From Tetrahymena thermophila SB210 (taxonomy: Eukaryota; Ciliophora; Oligohymenophorea; Hymenostomatida; Tetrahymenidae), in the NCBI RefSeq assembly GCF_000189635.1, contig NW_002476288.1, positions 1-64,000 on the forward strand: a DNA stretch of 64,000 nt. Reading direction: 5' to 3'. The position numbers were made by a program, and so were the translations under genes. The first letter of the stretch is position 1. The number at the start of each line of letters is the position of its first letter. The notes beneath the pieces were generated by a model. That model searched no databases. It saw only the letters and a program-made list of their open reading frames with translations, and was not told the DNA's origin. Shown in pieces: positions 23,882 to 36,000 of this stretch.

Positions 23882-26800
23882 TGTTAATTTAGCTCTTCAT
23901 TTTATTTCAACTTTTGATTTTATTATTAACTAATTAGTCTTATTATTTCTTATTTTTTCTTTATTTTTTCCTTCTAATTAACTATTTAATGATATATTTT
24001 TTCTTCAATATTTAAAAAGTTCCAATACAATTGGTGATGAAGGTGCATCAGGCTTAGGTTCTGCTTTAGCAAATTGCATTAATCTATCAAATTTGGCACT
24101 TTATCTAGGGTAAAAACAGTTTATTTTTTTTTGATTGTGATATTTTTAATTATAAAAACTAATTAAAAACAATAGAACTCTTTTTTCTTTTTCTTTTTAT
24201 TGTGGTTGTTTTTATTTTGTTCTTTCTTTGTTAATTTAGCTCATCATTTTATTTTCAACTTTCGCTTTTATTATTAATTAATTAATCTTATTATTTCATA
24301 TTTTTTCTTCATTTTTTCCTTATATTAACTATTTAATCATATCAATATTTAAAAAGTGGGAATTTAATTGGTTCAATGGGTGCATTAGGCTTAAGTTCTG
24401 CTTTAGCAAATTGCATTAATCTCTCAAATTTGACACTTGAACTTTGGTAAAAATATTATTTGTTTTGGATTGTGTTATTTTAAATTGTAAAAACTAATTA
24501 AAAACAATAAAACTCTTTTTTCTTTTTCTTTTTATTGTGCTTGCTTTTTTTTAGTTCTTTCTTTGTTAATTTAGCTCATCATATTATTATCAACTTTTGC
24601 TTATTATTAACTAATTAATCTTATTATTTTATATTTTTTCTTCATTTTTTCCTTCTAATAACTATAATATATTTTTTCTTCAATATTTAAAAAGTTACAA
24701 TTAAATTGGTGCAATAGGTGTTTCAGACTTAGGTTCTGCTTTAGCAAATTGCATTAATCTCTCAAATTTGACACTTGATCTTTGGTAAAACAGTTTATTT
24801 GTTTTGGATTGTGATATTTTTAATTATAAAACTAATTAAAAAAATAAAGCTCATTTTTCTTTTTCTTTTTATTGTGCTTGCTTATTTTTTGTTCTTTCTT
24901 TCTTTCTTTCTTTCTTTGTTAATTTAGCTCTTCATTTTATTTCAACTTTTGATTTTATTATTAACTAATTAGTCTTATTATTTCTTATTTTTTCTTTATT
25001 TTTTCCTTCTATTTAACTATTTAATGATATATTTTTTCTTCAATATTTAAAAAGTTCCAATACAATTGGTGATGAAGGTGCATCAGGCTTAGGTTCTGCT
25101 TTAGCAAATTGCATTAATCTATCAAATTTGGCACTTTATCTAGGGTAAAAAAGTTTATTTTTTTTTGATTGTGATATTTTTAATTATAAAAACTAATTAA
25201 AAACAATAGAACTCTTTTTTCTTTTTCTTTTTATTGTGGTTGTTTTTATTTTGTTCTTTCTTTGTTAATTTAGCTTATCATTTTATTATCTGCTTACGCT
25301 TTTATTATTAACTAATTAATCATATTATTCATATTTTTTCTTCATTTTTTCCTTCTAATAACTATTTAATGATATATTTTTTCTTCAATATTTAAAAAGT
25401 TACAATTAAATTGGTCCAGTGGGTGCATCAGGCTTAGGTTCTGCTTTAGCAAATTGCATTAATCTCTCAAATTTGACACTTAAACTTTGGTAAAAACAGT
25501 TTATTTGTTTTGGATTGTGATATTTTTAATTATAAAACTAATTAAAAACAATAAAACTCTTTTTCTTTTTCTTTTTATTGTGCTTTCTTTTATTTTGTTC
25601 TTTCTTTCTTTCTTTCTTTCTTAATTTAGCTCTTCATTTTATTTCAACTTTCGCTTTTATTATTAATTAATTAATCTTATTATTTCATATTTTTTCTTCA
25701 TTTTTTCCTTGTATTAACTATTTAATCATATCAATATTTAAAAAGTAACAATTAAATTGGTTCAATGGGTGCATTAGGCTTAAGTTCTGCTTTAGCAAAT
25801 TGCATTAATCTCTCAAATTTGACACTTGAACTTAAGTAAACACAGTTTATTTGTTTTGGATTGTGTTATTTTAAATTATAAAAACTAATTAAAAACAATA
25901 AAACTCTTTTTTCTTTTTCTTTTTATTGTGCTTACTTTTTTTTAGTTCTTTCTTTGTTAATTTAGCTCATCATATTATTTTCAACTTTTGATTTAATTAT
26001 TAATTAATTAATCTTATTATTTCATATTTTTTCTTCATTTTTTCCTTTTATTAACTATTTAATGATATATTTTTTCTTCATATTTAAAAAGTTTTAATTA
26101 AATTGGTGCAATTTGTGCATCAGGCCTAGGTTCTGCTTTAGCAAATTGCATTAATCTCTCAAATTTGACACTTGAACTTAAGTAAACACAGTTTATTTGT
26201 TTTGGATTGTGATATTTTAAATTATAAAAACTAATTAAAAACAATAAAGCTCATTTTTCTTTTTCTTTTTATTGTGCTTGCTTTTATTTTGCTTTTCCTT
26301 ATTAATTTAGCTCATCATTTTATTATCGATTTTTGCTTTTATTACTAATTAATTAATCTTATTATTTCATATTTTTCTTTATTTTTTCCTTCTAATTAAC
26401 TATTTAATAATATATTTTTTCTTCAATATTTAAAAAGTGAAAATTAAATTGGCGATGAAGGTGCATCAGGCTTAAGTTCTGCTTTAGTAAATTGCATTAA
26501 TCTCTCAAATTTGACACTTGATCTTCGGTAAAACAGTTTATTTGTTTTGGATTGTGATATTTTAAATTATAAAAACTAATTAAAAGCAATAAAGCTCATT
26601 TTTATTTTTATTTTTATTGTTCTTTCTTTGTAAATTTAGCTCATCATTTTATTATCTGCTTACGCTTTTATTATTAACTAATTAATCATATTATTCATAT
26701 TTTTTCTTCATTTTTTCCTTGTATTAACTATTTAATTATATCAATATTTAAAAAGTAACAACTAAATTGGTGCAATGGGTGCATCAGGCTTAGGTTCTGC

Positions 26801-28157
26801 TTTAGCAAATTGCATTAATCTCTCAAATTTGACACTTGATCTTAGGTAAAAACAATTTATTTGTTTTGGATTGTGATATTTTAAATTATAAAAACTAATT
26901 ACAAACAATAAAGCTCATTTTTCTTTTTCTTTTTATTGTGCTTTTTGTTTTTTCTTTGTTAATTTAGCTCATCATTTTATTATCAACTTTTGCTTTTATT
27001 ATTAATTAATTAATATTATTATATTATTTCATATTTTTTCCTTTCTATTAACTATTTAATGATATCTATATTTAAATAGGTCTAATTAAATTGGTGCAAT
27101 GGGTGCATCAGGCTTAGGTTCTGCTTTAACAAATTGCATTAATCTCTCAAATTTGACACTTGATCTTTGGTAAAAACAGTTTATTTGTTTTGGATTGTGA
27201 TATTTTAAATTATAAAAACTAATTAAAAACAATCAAGCTCATTTTTCTTTTTCTTTTTATTGTGCTTTTTGTTTTTTCTTTGTTAATTTAGCTCATCATT
27301 TTATTATTAACTTTTGCTTTTATTATTAACTAATTAATCTTATTATTTCATATTTTTTCCTTTCTATTAACTATTTAATGATATCTATATTTAAAAAGTA
27401 ACAATTAAATTGGTGAAATGGGTGCATCAGACTTAGGTTCTGCTTTAGCAAATTGCATTAATCTCTCAAATTTGACACTTAAACTTTGGTAAAAACAGTT
27501 TATTTGTTTTGGATTGTGATATTTTTAATTATAAAACTAATTAAAAGCAATAAAACTCTTTTTCTTTTTATTGTGTTTGCTTTTATTTTATTCTTTCTTA
27601 GTTAAGTTAGCTCATCATTTTATTTTCAATTTTTGCTTTTATTATTAACTAATTAATCTTATTATTTCATATGTTTTCTTCATGTTTTCCTTCTAATTAA
27701 TTATTTAATTATATATTTTTCTTCAATATTTAAAAAGTAAAAATTAAATTAATGCAATGGATGCATCAGGCTTAGCTTCTGCTTTAGCAAATTACATTAA
27801 TCTCTCAAATTTGACAGTTTATCTAGAGTAAAAACAGTTTATTTGTTTTGGATTGTGATATTTTAAATTATAAAAACTAATTAAAAACAATAAAGCTTTT
27901 TGAATTTATTTGATAGCTTTTATTTGGTTTATTTTTTTTTTCTTTTTTTGTTCCACACTAATATTATTTTATTTATTAACTTAAAGAATAATTTTTCATT
28001 TAAAAGTTTATTCTATTTTGATATTTATTTAAAATTTACACAAATTTATTATAAAAGGCTTAGCAAAATGAATGAATCATAAAAATTCAAAGTATTAAGC
28101 AAGTATCTTAAATTAAAAAGATTAGTTGTCTTTAAATTCTATCAAAAAATCAGGTGA
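23308..28157 (+). CDS. LRR gene B: fourteen single-repeat exons plus terminal exon
   Basis: Repeat exons start at 23308, 23646, 24020, 24357, 24695, 25055, 25400, 25746, 26092, 26438, 26756, 27080, 27399 and 27738. Each is 90 nt and phase 2 to phase 2. The terminal exon 28058-28157 ends with TGA and reads SKMNESQKFKVLSKYLKLK, close to gene A but with a longer tail (FYQKIR). Repeats follow IGDEGASGLGSALANC or IGAIGVSDLGSALANC. Exons 1-3 and 4-6 form two copies of a block of about 1,050 bp, so the array grew by larger duplications as well as by single units. Several introns carry CTTT microsatellites. The 5' exon is not found, leaving about 450 residues modelled. Confidence 0.75.
23845..23882. 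repeat. (CTTT)n microsatellite in an LRR-gene intron
   Basis: About nine CTTT units within the polypyrimidine part of the intron after repeat exon 2 of gene B. Shorter versions occur at the same place in the introns near 24897 and 25603. Confidence 0.9.
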
Positions 28158-28615
28158 AAAAGGATGAATAAATATAAAATGTTTGAATAATATTATTTAT
28201 TTTATTATTTAATATTTTGAAAAAGTGTTTTTAACCTAAAATATAAATAGATAGATAAATAGATTTTATTATTGATTTTATATTTATTAATATCATTCAT
28301 ATTTTTGTAAGTAAATAAATTATTTATAAAAAATTAAAAAATTAAATTTGCTTAAATAAATTAAATCCTCTTAAGCAAACTAGCCGGTTTCTCCAAAAAT
28401 GATCAAATAATTTGAAACTTATAGTGTTATATTTTATATTATTAAATTATATAAATGCTAAGCTTTTATATGCCAGTTATATTTTAATCTTAACTATCAT
28501 TCATCAATTATATTTCCATACTTTTTTAATTTATCATGATTAATTAATTAGATACCATGATTTAAGTAAAATCTAAGGGATAAATTAAATTTTACTTTTT
28601 ATTTTAATTTTTGTG
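28158..28615 (+). repeat. 3' flank of LRR gene B (copy of the gene A flank)
   Basis: Homologous to 22003-22481. The match ends near GTAAAATCTAAGGGATAAATTA. Confidence 0.8.
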
Positions 28616-29089
28616 ATATTTTAATAAAAAATATTTTTTTCAAGACTTCTACAATCAGATAAAAAAGTTATAACTTACTGCATTAAACTTATATAAAAAT
28701 AATATACTTTGTTTATTTATTTAATATATGGTTCATAATCTATTTATATTTTTATGTTTAAACAAAATATTTATTACTATTTATAAACATAAAAAAATAT
28801 TGATAGTAAAAATAAATTTGTAAAACATTAACAAAAATAATAAAAATGAATTTAGAGTATAACATCTATTAAGACTTATCAGATGTATTTTACTATTTAA
28901 AACAATAATAGCATATTTTATTTTTATCATAAAAAAAGTTTCTTTGTTCTACTTTGTAAAACCATACAGGTCTTCACATTAATCTATAGTAAAAAATTAT
29001 TTAATTTAATGAAGCTTTTAATTTTTTATATATTAAATATAAATAATTTTATTATTAATGTTACACATTTAAATATTCCTAAATTTTAG
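28616..29089 (+). other. spacer with a broken LRR exon
   Basis: Mostly AT-rich. At 28939-28988 a 50-nt remnant preceded by AAAG and followed by GTAAAA reads SALQNC-like residues (FLCSTLQNHTGLHINL). It is 40 nt shorter than a full repeat exon and no longer phase-symmetric, so it looks like a decayed first exon of the next gene. Confidence 0.5.
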
Positions 29090-31828
29090 TGATAATGAAA
29101 ATGAAATTGGTGATAAAGGTGTTTAAGCTTTGAGTTCTGCTTTGACTAAATGTATTGATCTTCAGGCTTTGAAATTATGGCTTAAGTTAACACAGATTTT
29201 TCATATTAATTTTTTGATATAAATATTTTTTAATTTATAAATTATTATAGTTCTCATAACATAGGGGATAAAGGTGTTTCCTCCTTAGCTACTGCTTTGG
29301 CTAACCTTAGTAATCTATAAAGTTTAGTAATCTACTTAGAGTAAATAAATATATTTATTAAAAAATTAATTTTGAAGAATTAAGGTGGTAGTTATATAAA
29401 AATATTTTTTTTTAATTTTATTTTCAATATTTCTGAAAAAATAAAAACATTTAACATAATTATAAATTATGTTTTTGATGACCTACCTACCTATTTACCT
29501 CTCTAAAAGAGTTAAAAATTAAGAAACTAATAACTTTATTATGAAAAATAAAATTATGATGAATTTAATTTTAACCTTATAAATAAAATAACATTTTATT
29601 ATTTATTTATTGAATGAAATAGATGGAACAATTTTACAAAAAAGGGTTGTAAAATTTTAGGTTCTTCAATATCTAAATGTCATAATCTCCAAAGTTTAGA
29701 ACTTAATTTAATGTAAAAAAATGGTTTTTATATAAACAACTAATTATTCAATTTTTTAAAATTTATATTTTTTCCTATATTTATTTGTGTAAATAAATAT
29801 ATTTACTCTTTCAGATATAAACCTTAAGTAGAATTGATTAAATTATTTTAAAGTGGAAACTAATTCGACGATGAAGGAGCCTCTAACTTAGTTGTTGATT
29901 TAGTAAACTGCAAAAAGCTCTCAAATTTAATTCTTAAATTAGAGTGAAAATTTTATTTTAATTATTTATTCTAAATTTATTTCATTAATAATTATTGAAA
30001 ACAATAAATTTATTTTTTCTTTTAAAAGGGATTGCAAAATTGGGTCTTAAGGGGTATCTAACATAGGATCTTATTTATCAAACTGCTAAAATCTCACAAC
30101 CATTATACTTTGCCTGGAGTATTTTACTTAGTTATTTTCAATAATTTTTATTTACTTAGTTATTCAGATAAAATAATTTTTAAGCATTTTATTAATTTTA
30201 TTAAATTTATTAAAAAAAATACTTTTTTCTTTTTTAATTTTAACTTATTAAGTTTTTTTTTATGACTTGTTTCATTTAAATTTTTTATTTTTTGCAAAAA
30301 GTGCATATCTAAATTTAAAAATTTGATTCTTATCTTTAATTTAATTTTTTTGAATTTAAAAGAGGAAATTTACTTGGAACACAAGGAGCATCAGGTTTAA
30401 GTAATGGTATTTCTAATTGTCCTAAACTTACTAAATTGACTCTCTAAATTTAGTAAAATAATTTATTTTTTTCAATATTTAAAATAAATATATTAGCTTT
30501 TCTAATTTAACTTTTTTTTAAATAAAAATTATTTTGAATTTAATATTATTTGTTTTAATAAAAAATATTTTTTTCATTCAGCAAAAATTTTATTGAAGTC
30601 CAAGGAGCTATTGCTTTAGGTTCTGCTTTAGAAAAATGTATTCATCTCTCTTACCTAGCCTTATTTATTGAGTACTTTAATTGATGATTTTAATATAAAT
30701 TTCATATTCATAGCTTAATAAGGATTCTATGAATTTGTAGATAACAAATTTCAAAATATATTTATTCAATTTATTCCTGCTAAAAATTTTAAAAATATTT
30801 ATTAATTTATTTATAAAAGAGATAATTGTATTGGAGATTAAGGTTTATCTGGTTTAATTTCTTCTTTAGCAAATTGTCCAGATCTTTTATATTTGAAACT
30901 CAATCTTTAGTAAAGCATATTTTTTTATTTTTATTATTTAAATAATTTGTTAATTTTTAATTTTATGAAAAATATAAAAACAAGCAATTTTATTATTTAT
31001 TATTAATTGAAATTATTTCTCTTTTAAAGTCATTAAAATTTTTTAGATTTATTGTTAATTATTATCCTCTCTAATTAAAATATATTATAGGAAGAATGAA
31101 ATTGGATCATCTGGAGCATCAGCTATAGGCTCTGCTATTTAAAAATACTCTAAAATCCTAAATTTAACACTTCGACTTGAGTAAATTAAACCTTAATTCA
31201 AATATTAATTTTAAAAATTTTTAATTCTCATTTTTAAGATTAAATTATCATAAAAATTAAAAGTTTTAATAAAATTGAATCAACTGGAGTTAAAGATTTA
31301 GCTTATGGCTTAGCAAACTGTCCTAGTCTAAAAAATTTAACCCTCAATCTTGAGTAAAAATATATCTTTGCTTAAATTATTAATCTTAAATTTAACTAAT
31401 AATGATTTGCTGAAAAAAAAGAAATTAAATAAAATAAAAAATATAAAAATTTTAATGCTTTTTCTTTTATTTCTATTTTTTATATTTTTAAATATTTTTA
31501 GGAGAAACAAATTGAGTTAAGATTCAATATCAATATTGGGCTTTCTATTAGCAAAATACTCAAAAATTATATCTTTAAAGCTATTTTTTTAGTAAAAATT
31601 TAAATAATTTAACTATTAAAAAGTTAAAAAATTAAATATTTTATTATTATTTTAATCTAAAGAGAAATTTATTTAATTACTTTTATTTATTTATTTAAGT
31701 ATTTTGATTATTGATATTATTTTATTATTAATAAAAGCGGAAATCTAATAGATGAAACACATAAAATTAAATTTATCAGTTAAATAGATAAAATAAAAAA
31801 ATTAATTTCCAAAGAAATTTATTTTTGA
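29090..31828 (+). CDS. LRR gene C: eleven diverged single-repeat exons plus terminal exon
   Basis: Exons: 29090-29185 (96 nt), then 90-nt exons 29251-29340, 29623-29712, 29854-29943, 30029-30118, 30363-30452, 30582-30671, 30820-30909, 31091-31180, 31264-31353 and 31502-31591. The terminal exon 31738-31828 ends in TGA (ending ISKEIYF). Phases are the same as in genes A and B. Repeats differ freely (NEIGDKGVQALSSAL, HNIGDKGVSSLATALA, GNLLGTQGASGLSNG, NKIESTGVKDLAYGLA), and introns are short (64-282 nt) and unrelated to each other. This is an older array not recently homogenised. The donor of the fourth exon is GTGAAA rather than GTAAAA. The N-terminal part is not found and may be lost, as the upstream exon remnant suggests. 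Confidence 0.75.
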
Positions 31829-32099
31829 GCTAATCAATCTTATTACATCAATTTTAAGAAAGAATAATAATATTTTATTGTATATTTTTAAGGTTTCATA
31901 TTAAAATGTTATAAAAAATTATTACTTAAACTATTAATTCATTACCTATTATCTAATTACCTCACATAAAAAACAATACTCTATTTTTTTTAGCAAATCT
32001 CTTATTTATATTATTTATAAAAAAATATATTATTAAACCTGACTACTATAAGACCATTTTACGCATAAAAATAAAACTGGTTAACAGTATTTTCTTTGC
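31829..32099. other. AT-rich spacer
   Basis: Between LRR gene C and the duplicated upstream region of D1. Nothing recognised. Confidence 0.5.
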
Positions 32100-33076
32100 A
32101 CAGAAACAGGAATTTTATTAGTTTAAAGAACATAGATATTTAATAATTATGGTATTATTTTTAGTATTTAGACTACTTGCGTTTATTTATTTATTTTGAT
32201 TTTATGAAGTAAATTATTAAAAAATATTTCCTTTATTGATATTAAATCTATTTATTTAGAAAAATGATATTTAAAAATAAAATACTTTTTATTTTTTATG
32301 TTTTTTTAATTATAATATTCGAGTATAGAATGATAAAAAAGCAAATAAGTTTTATCTTTATTGAATTCTTATTACTAGATAGTATAAATATGAATCCAAA
32401 AATATTATTTTAAAATATCAAAGATTGATTTGATAACTTTAATCTAATTTAAATAATAAAATATGTAAATGATTTTATTTGATTTCGTTTTAAATATAAA
32501 GTAATATTAAATTAATTTTTTTAATTAATTTAATTAAAAGTGTAAGTTAAAAAGATATTAATTTGTGGAGATTTATATTTTTATTCTTACACTTTAATTA
32601 ATTAATATAATAAATTCTTATCCAATTTAATGAATTATTACATCACATTATTTAAATAAATTTGTGGTGTTTTTACTTGTTTATTTTTTCTTGTAATAAT
32701 ATATTTTGATTTACTAAATCACAATTACAAAAATACTCTATTTTCGCGTGAGATAAAATAATACTTTTAGGATAAGTACATTTACTTTGAATTTTTTATG
32801 ATGTTAAATATATTAAAGTTTTTATGTTCTTTAAAGTATTTGAAAGAACGGTACATATTATTTTTAAAATGAATTTTAGTTTATTTAGATATTATTACTC
32901 CCCTTCTAACTATATTTTTATTTTGATATTAATTTAAAAGATATTAGAGGTTTTAAGAGAAGGGAGAATTTATTTAAAGATATCAATTTTATAATAAATA
33001 AAACTAATAAATAATTAATAAATTAAAAAATTAGCTACATTCTAAATTAGTAACAAAAATATTAAGTAAGAAAATT
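32100..33076 (+). promoter_or_regulatory. upstream region of D1, conserved in D2
   Basis: Matches 47255-48216 over nearly its whole length (AATTATGGTATTATTTTTAG, AAAAGTGTAAGTTAAAAAGA, TTACTCCCCT.CTAACTAT, GTTTTAAGAGAAGGGAGAAT). It runs directly up to both start codons, so it is likely to contain the shared promoter and leader. Noncoding conservation could also simply reflect a recent duplication. Confidence 0.6.
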
Positions 33077-36000
33077 ATGAGATAAAGCATTTTTAATAGA
33101 TTATTTTTGTTGAGGTTTATCTTTTATCTTGATATATTTAAGTTATCCTTATCTACTATTTATAATAATACCTATTATAATGGTTTTGATTATACAGGGT
33201 TGTTTAAATTTCTAAATGAAAATACAAATACAGCTGTTATATTTATTAATTCTTCTGACTGTTCATAAACAGATTTAGATCATGGATTCTATTGTAGTGG
33301 AATTATTGTATTCTTTAACTATGGCGATCTCTTTGATGGTAAGATTGATATTTAAATGTTTTACTAAAATTATTTTTTAAAATAGTTAGCTACTTCAATC
33401 AATATCATGCTTTTTCTAGTAGAGATGACTGTATATAAAATAAAACTATTTCCTAAATAGTAGACATTACTAATGAGGGAGAATTGACATAAGTTACTTA
33501 ATATAAATAAATGAATTATATTGATTTTCTGAACAAAAATTGCTAGGATGAAAACAGAAATTGTTAACCTAATATAAATTGTGTTAAGTGCTCTTAAGGT
33601 TTTTGCTTATAATAATTCAATTTAATTTAAAATAATTGCTATGACATAACATCATTAAGTAATTTTATAGGTGTTAGCGCAACAAATTTTTGCTAGTTCT
33701 ATTAATAAACAAATATTAACTGTTATAGCTATATTGAAGGAGTTTGTTAATATTAGTTAAGTAATAGTTAATAGATATGCACTTTAATTACATAAGATCC
33801 TAATATTATTGTAAAGATTTTTTAAAATAAATTTTTAAAGCCATTTTATTATTAATTTGTTGCTATTTTTTATAAAAAGGGGAAAACAATTAAAAACAAC
33901 TGTTATTTTAATGGCTATACTACTGATCAATTAATATACTGTAAACCAAAATATTGTATACTATTTGATTTTAATGGATACAGTTGCTAAAATATGGATA
34001 AAAGTACTTTTATTGTTGGCTCAGATTCTAATTTTAATTGTTTGCTTCCTGATTCAAATCATGCTAGTAGGTAATAAACTTTTTTATTAGTTTTCAATTA
34101 ATTATTTTAGTTATTAAATTGAAGGTTTGAATAAATAGCTCAACCATTTTATTTTTTGAATTAAATAATGTTAACCAAAATCACTTTTAAAGATTTAATT
34201 TTATTTTTGCATATCTACTATCAATCCTAATTAAATAAGGAATTTTTTTATAATGGCCAACAGAAGCATTTTTTAAACTTGATCTCAATTTTCGCTATAA
34301 CATTTTTGAAGATTAACCATTAAGATGTTGAGGAATTACATTAAAAACTAGAAATCATATTCCAATTTTAATCTTTATTAGGATTATTAAATAATATTAG
34401 ATGTATAAAAAACTAACAAATAGAATTTAATTTTCAATACATTTCATTTAAATTTATCAAAATTAAACTTCTTGCTTTAATTCAATAGATGTAAATATGA
34501 ATATTGCATCATATAGAATTCTTAAGGTTCTTTTTGTGTTTAGCTAAATCCAAACATAGAATAGCAAATTGCTAAAAATACTAGTAATGATTTTTGTTAA
34601 TCAATTTAATAATAAGCCGAAAACTCAGTTAACTGCGCATATAATTACTGTTTGAATGAAAATTATAATTGTGTTCCACTTAGTAATTAAGATGGATACA
34701 GAGGTAAGATCTATTATACTGATAGATGCTCTGACTATGGAGGTAGTGAAACTTTAATTTAATGTACGAAAGGTTTTTGCATTTATAATAACTAATGTGT
34801 ACCCATTTCAGGCATATATTTAGGTAAGGATGAAAATTAAAAATGCGTAACTAGTTTATAATGTACTAACTATCCTATTCCTTAGTTAATAGATTGCTAA
34901 TTTAGTCTAGAAATATGTTTTGAAAATAACTAATGCTATTTTTTAAATGATGTTAGTGGCACTGGTTGTTCTTCATAAAGTTTGGTGTAAATGTATGGAG
35001 CAGATATGGATGGAAACTGTTTACAACAATATTAAATGTAGGCGATTAAATGTTCCTCAGGTTATTGCATAATCAATAATTATTGTCAAAAATATAATAA
35101 CTAATATGTTGGAAGAGATAAAAACTACAATTGCTTAAAAGAAAAATAAATAACAGCTATTGAATGTGAAAATTAGTAAATTTTTAAAATTATTTCATAA
35201 TAAATAGTATATTTTCGTTCGGTTTGTAAAAAAAATTAGGTATTGTATAATGAATATTGGAACAGATTCTGCCTATTGCATTAAAGTAGATCAATACAAT
35301 AATGTTATTGGTATTTCATTAAATTTCTTATCATTATTTTCTAAATCAAATTTCCCTTTAATTAATTATTCTCGCATTAATTAAGTTTTTATGAAAGAAT
35401 TGTTAGACTTTGAAAGGAATAAAATTTAAGCTTGAATTTAATATTTATTGTGTAATAAATTAAAATTATATTGTAGCCATAACTTTTAATTATAAATTCT
35501 GTAAATCAAAGAAAAATAATCATCGTTTATTTAATAGGAGAAAATAAATAACAATTGAAAGGGCTTTTGTTCATTTTTTAATTGTATTTCCCATCATAAT
35601 TTAAAATCTAATTTTCTTATTAAATTAAAAAGGAATATTAAAGAGTAATCCATAATAATGTATTACTATAGATTCGCCTAATTAGCCAGCAGTAACCATT
35701 TATAAAAGAAAATAATATTTTTATTTAATTAAATGTAAAATAGTCAACATGCGCCTATGGATAGTATTGTAAAGATCCTGTGACATTATATTGTGTTCAA
35801 ATGTAGCCAGGTATTTGCTAATATTATGATACTACTTGCATAATCATAAATAATAACCCTTTAAATATCCCTTGCTATTAATGCGATCCTTCAAGCTGTT
35901 TAAATTAATATAATTAATGTATTCAAATCTCAATAGAAAATTAATTTTGTATAAACTAATATGGTAAATTATTTTATTTTTAAATTAAAATATAAATTAT

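Noticed and set aside
23751..23933. 60-aa frame in a gene B intron
   Set aside because: Encoded by the CTTT microsatellite and intron pyrimidine tract; begins inside an intron.
27900..28082. 60-aa frame overlapping the terminal exon of gene B
   Set aside because: Runs through the last intron in a different frame from the phase-consistent terminal exon.
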